From: an uncultured Lachnoclostridium sp.
Lineage (GTDB): Bacteria > Bacillota > Clostridia > Lachnospirales > Lachnospiraceae
Direction of reading: 5' to 3'
Assembly (NCBI GenBank): GCA_946415315.1
Contig: CAMKRZ010000007.1
Location: 1-64,000, forward strand
Length of the DNA stretch: 64,000 nt
The notes beneath the pieces are model-generated. The model saw only the letters and a program-made list of their open reading frames with translations. It was not told the DNA's origin and did not search any database. Positions within the stretch are counted from its first letter, which is position 1; each line of letters begins with the position of its first letter. Positions 62,051-64,000 of the stretch are shown here, piece after piece. The translations under genes were made by a program, and so were the position numbers.

Positions 62051-62282
62051 CAAATTCCTTTCATGGCATGTGCAATTCACACGTTGGCATCATCGTACCA
62101 TAACGCCGCTGAAATAAATTGTACATTTCCACACAAATCAATTAGAAAACACTGATTATTGTATGAATTCGATTGACGCATTCGCTTAATCCAACACGAA
62201 ATACACTCCCTCGAAGCGGACATTCCGTTGCTCATTCGAGCAATTCAACGAAGGCACCGGTTAGTCGTTGTTAATTCTACAA

Positions 62283-63998
62283 CTATTTGGAAAGTTCCAT
62301 CATGGCAGCATCCAGTTTCGAAAGTTTCGCGTCCGCATCTTCGAAAGAAGTGCCCTTTACGCCCATGTAGAACTTGATCTTCGGCTCTGTTCCGGACGGA
62401 CGAACACATGCCCACGCGTTGTCAGTTAGATCAAAATAGAGAACGTTGGAGTGACGAAGACCGGTAGGTCTCTTCTCGCCGGTTGCAATGTCGGTGATCA
62501 CATCCTTCTCGTAGTCGCGGAACTCCGTAACTTTGTAATCGCCGAGCTGTTTCGGCGGATTCTCGCGGATCGCATCCATCATCTGTGCGATCTTCGCTGC
62601 ACCCTCAAAGCCCTTCAGTTCAAGCGTCTCGATACCTTCGCGGAAGAAACCGTATTTGCGGTAAATGTTCATCATCTGATCCCAGAGCGTAAGCCCCTTC
62701 GTGCGATAGTAAGCCGCAGCCTCGCAGAGCATCATGACAGCGACAACGGCATCCTTGTCACGCGCGTGGGTTCCGACAAGGCAACCGTAGCTCTCCTCAA
62801 AACCGAACTCGTAATGACCCTTTCCGGTCTCCTCGGACAGCCGGATCAACTCGCCGATGAACTTGAAGCCGGTAAGGCATTCCTTAAGCTCGATATTATA
62901 CTCCTTTGCGATCAGATCCGCCATGTTGGTTGAAACGATCGTCTTCACAAGGAATCCGTCGTCGTGGATCTTACCGAGTTCCCTGCGCTGGCTCAACAGA
63001 TATTCGCAGATCAGCATTCCGGACATGTTGCCGGTGAACGACTTGTACTCTCCGCTCACGGAATCCTTGGCAAATACACCGAGCCGGTCGGCATCGGGGT
63101 CTGTCGCGAGCACTAGCTCAGCGCCGACTTTCTCTGCAAGGGCAAGCGCCAGTTCGAAAGCAGCTTTATTTTCCGGGTTCGGACTCTTCACGGTCGGAAA
63201 ATTCCCGTCGGGGAGCTCCTGTTCCGGAACTACATAGACCTGTTCAAAACCAATCTCCTTGAGGATGCGGCGAACCGGCAGATTTCCGGTTCCGTGCAAA
63301 GGCGTATAAACAACCTTCATTTCCTTTCCGATCTCACGGCAAAGATCCCCGCGGATGACCTGCTTCTTCAGCTCCTCCATATAGCGGTCGTCGATCTCAC
63401 TGCCGATCACAAAATAACGTCCTGCGCGGATCGCTTCCACGCGCGACATCGTGTGAACCTGAGCCCAATCGCTCACGGCATTCACCTCATCGATGATCTC
63501 CGCGTCCTTCGGAGGCGTAACCTGCGCTCCGTCGTCCCAGTAAACCTTATATCCGTTGTACTCTGCGGGGTTGTGGCTCGCCGTCACGACGATACCTGCG
63601 ATGCATCCGAGTTCTCTCACGGCAAAGGAAAGTTCCGGCGTCGGACGAAGAGATTCAAAACGGTATGCCTTGATCCCGTTCGCGGCAAGGCAAAGTGCAG
63701 CCTCCTCACTGAACTCGACAGACATACGACGGGAATCATACGCGATCGCAACGCCCTTCTCTGCACCGCCTTCCTTCAGAATGAAGTTTGCAAGACCCTG
63801 TGTTGCCTTGCGAACCGTGTAAACGTTCATGCGGTTCGTACCGGCGCCGATGATACCGCGGAGTCCGCCGGTACCGAACTCGAGGCTTCTGTAAAACCTC
63901 TCGCGAATCTCATTCTCATCGCCTTCGATCGCTTTCAGTTCTGCCTTGGTAGCCTCGTCAAAATACGGATTCTCGCACCAGAAACGATATTCATCCAT
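62283..63998 (-). CDS. Phospho-sugar mutase (alpha-phosphoglucomutase/phosphomannomutase, PgcA type)
   Basis: Alpha-D-phosphohexomutase of 571 residues. Motif order: FGTGGLRGIIGAGTNRMN, the phosphoserine loop VVTASHNPAEYNGYK (Ser141), the metal site LATDPDADRLG, the sugar loop GFEESYGCL and the phosphate-binding VRPSGTEPKIKFY. The long form with the N-terminal YRFWCENPYFDEATKAEL segment is the PgcA/PMM type of Bacillota. The ATG at 63996-63998 is two bases from the window end, so a start just outside the window cannot be excluded. It lies 270 bp before manA, with no obvious terminator in between. Confidence 0.93.
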   Translation of the reverse strand: MDEYRFWCENPYFDEATKAELKAIEGDENEIRERFYRSLEFGTGGLRGIIGAGTNRMNVYTVRKATQGLANFILKEGGAEKGVAIAYDSRRMSVEFSEEAALCLAANGIKAYRFESLRPTPELSFAVRELGCIAGIVVTASHNPAEYNGYKVYWDDGAQVTPPKDAEIIDEVNAVSDWAQVHTMSRVEAIRAGRYFVIGSEIDDRYMEELKKQVIRGDLCREIGKEMKVVYTPLHGTGNLPVRRILKEIGFEQVYVVPEQELPDGNFPTVKSPNPENKAAFELALALAEKVGAELVLATDPDADRLGVFAKDSVSGEYKSFTGNMSGMLICEYLLSQRRELGKIHDDGFLVKTIVSTNMADLIAKEYNIELKECLTGFKFIGELIRLSEETGKGHYEFGFEESYGCLVGTHARDKDAVVAVMMLCEAAAYYRTKGLTLWDQMMNIYRKYGFFREGIETLELKGFEGAAKIAQMMDAIRENPPKQLGDYKVTEFRDYEKDVITDIATGEKRPTGLRHSNVLYFDLTDNAWACVRPSGTEPKIKFYMGVKGTSFEDADAKLSKLDAAMMELSK

Positions 63999-64000
63999 AA

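Noticed and set aside
61831-62064. Alternative start for manA at the upstream ATG (62062-62064)
   Set aside because: It is in another frame and runs through the hairpin; no similarity to ManA.
1-64000. CRISPR arrays, prophage, insertion sequences or integrase genes
   Set aside because: No regularly spaced repeats, transposase or integrase motifs were seen on either strand.

Overview
The window is a 64-kb piece of a low-to-mid GC Bacillota (Firmicutes) chromosome, most likely a plant-fibre-using Clostridia of the Lachnospiraceae type. The evidence is a PolC-type DNA polymerase III, CodY, a SpoVB-like flippase, PyrB plus a separate PyrI, GGAGGT ribosome binding sites about 4 bases before most start codons, and the gene order rpsB-tsf-pyrH-frr-uppS-cdsA-dxr-rseP-ispG-polC downstream of dprA-topA-codY. 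Only uxaC, pyrB and pyrI lie on the + strand. No IS element, prophage or CRISPR array was seen.

Layout (minus-strand genes are transcribed towards lower coordinates): 1-4.8 kb, miaB and a proline/folate operon (proB, a DUF896 gene, 5-formyl-THF cyclo-ligase, proA). 4.8-11.5 kb, phoH, ybeY, a MATE-like flippase and two FAD oxidoreductases, with rpsU just upstream. 11.6-18 kb, alaS, a GH10 xylanase lipoprotein, tRNA-Glu(CUC) and a large membrane protein. 18-34.5 kb, the conserved polC-to-rpsB block, interrupted between tsf and pyrH by a carbohydrate ABC importer. 34.7-42.7 kb, comM/yifB, dprA, topA, an AroB-AroA fusion gene and codY. 42.9-46.8 kb, nrdR, a DUF4867 gene, kdgK and the divergent uxaC (hexuronate use). 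47-48.3 kb, pyrBI. 48.4-50.8 kb, nfeD, SPFH and rhomboid membrane-quality genes. 50.9-59 kb, a five-gene ABC export system (two adaptor lipoproteins, one FtsX-type permease, two ATPases). 59-64 kb, fhs, manA and a phosphohexomutase.

Four things stand out. (1) The octamer GGAAAATG/CATTTTCC occurs 31 times by my reading (about 2 expected by composition), in both orientations (13:18), in all six reading-frame contexts and in non-coding gaps, and is never followed by G. This resembles a DNA-level signal such as an uptake or protein-binding sequence, in a window that also carries dprA and comM. (2) An AroB-AroA fusion between topA and codY has lost key catalytic or metal-binding positions in both halves. 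(3) PolC appears to lack the DEDDh proofreading exonuclease normally inserted in its PHP domain. (4) One exporter ATPase carries a C-terminal AbrB/SpoVT-like domain.

Functionally the window joins core information processing (replication, translation, envelope and isoprenoid synthesis) with plant cell-wall use: xylanase, sugar importer, hexuronate isomerase and kinase, and hexose-phosphate interconversion. All calls come from reading the sequence; no database search was run.
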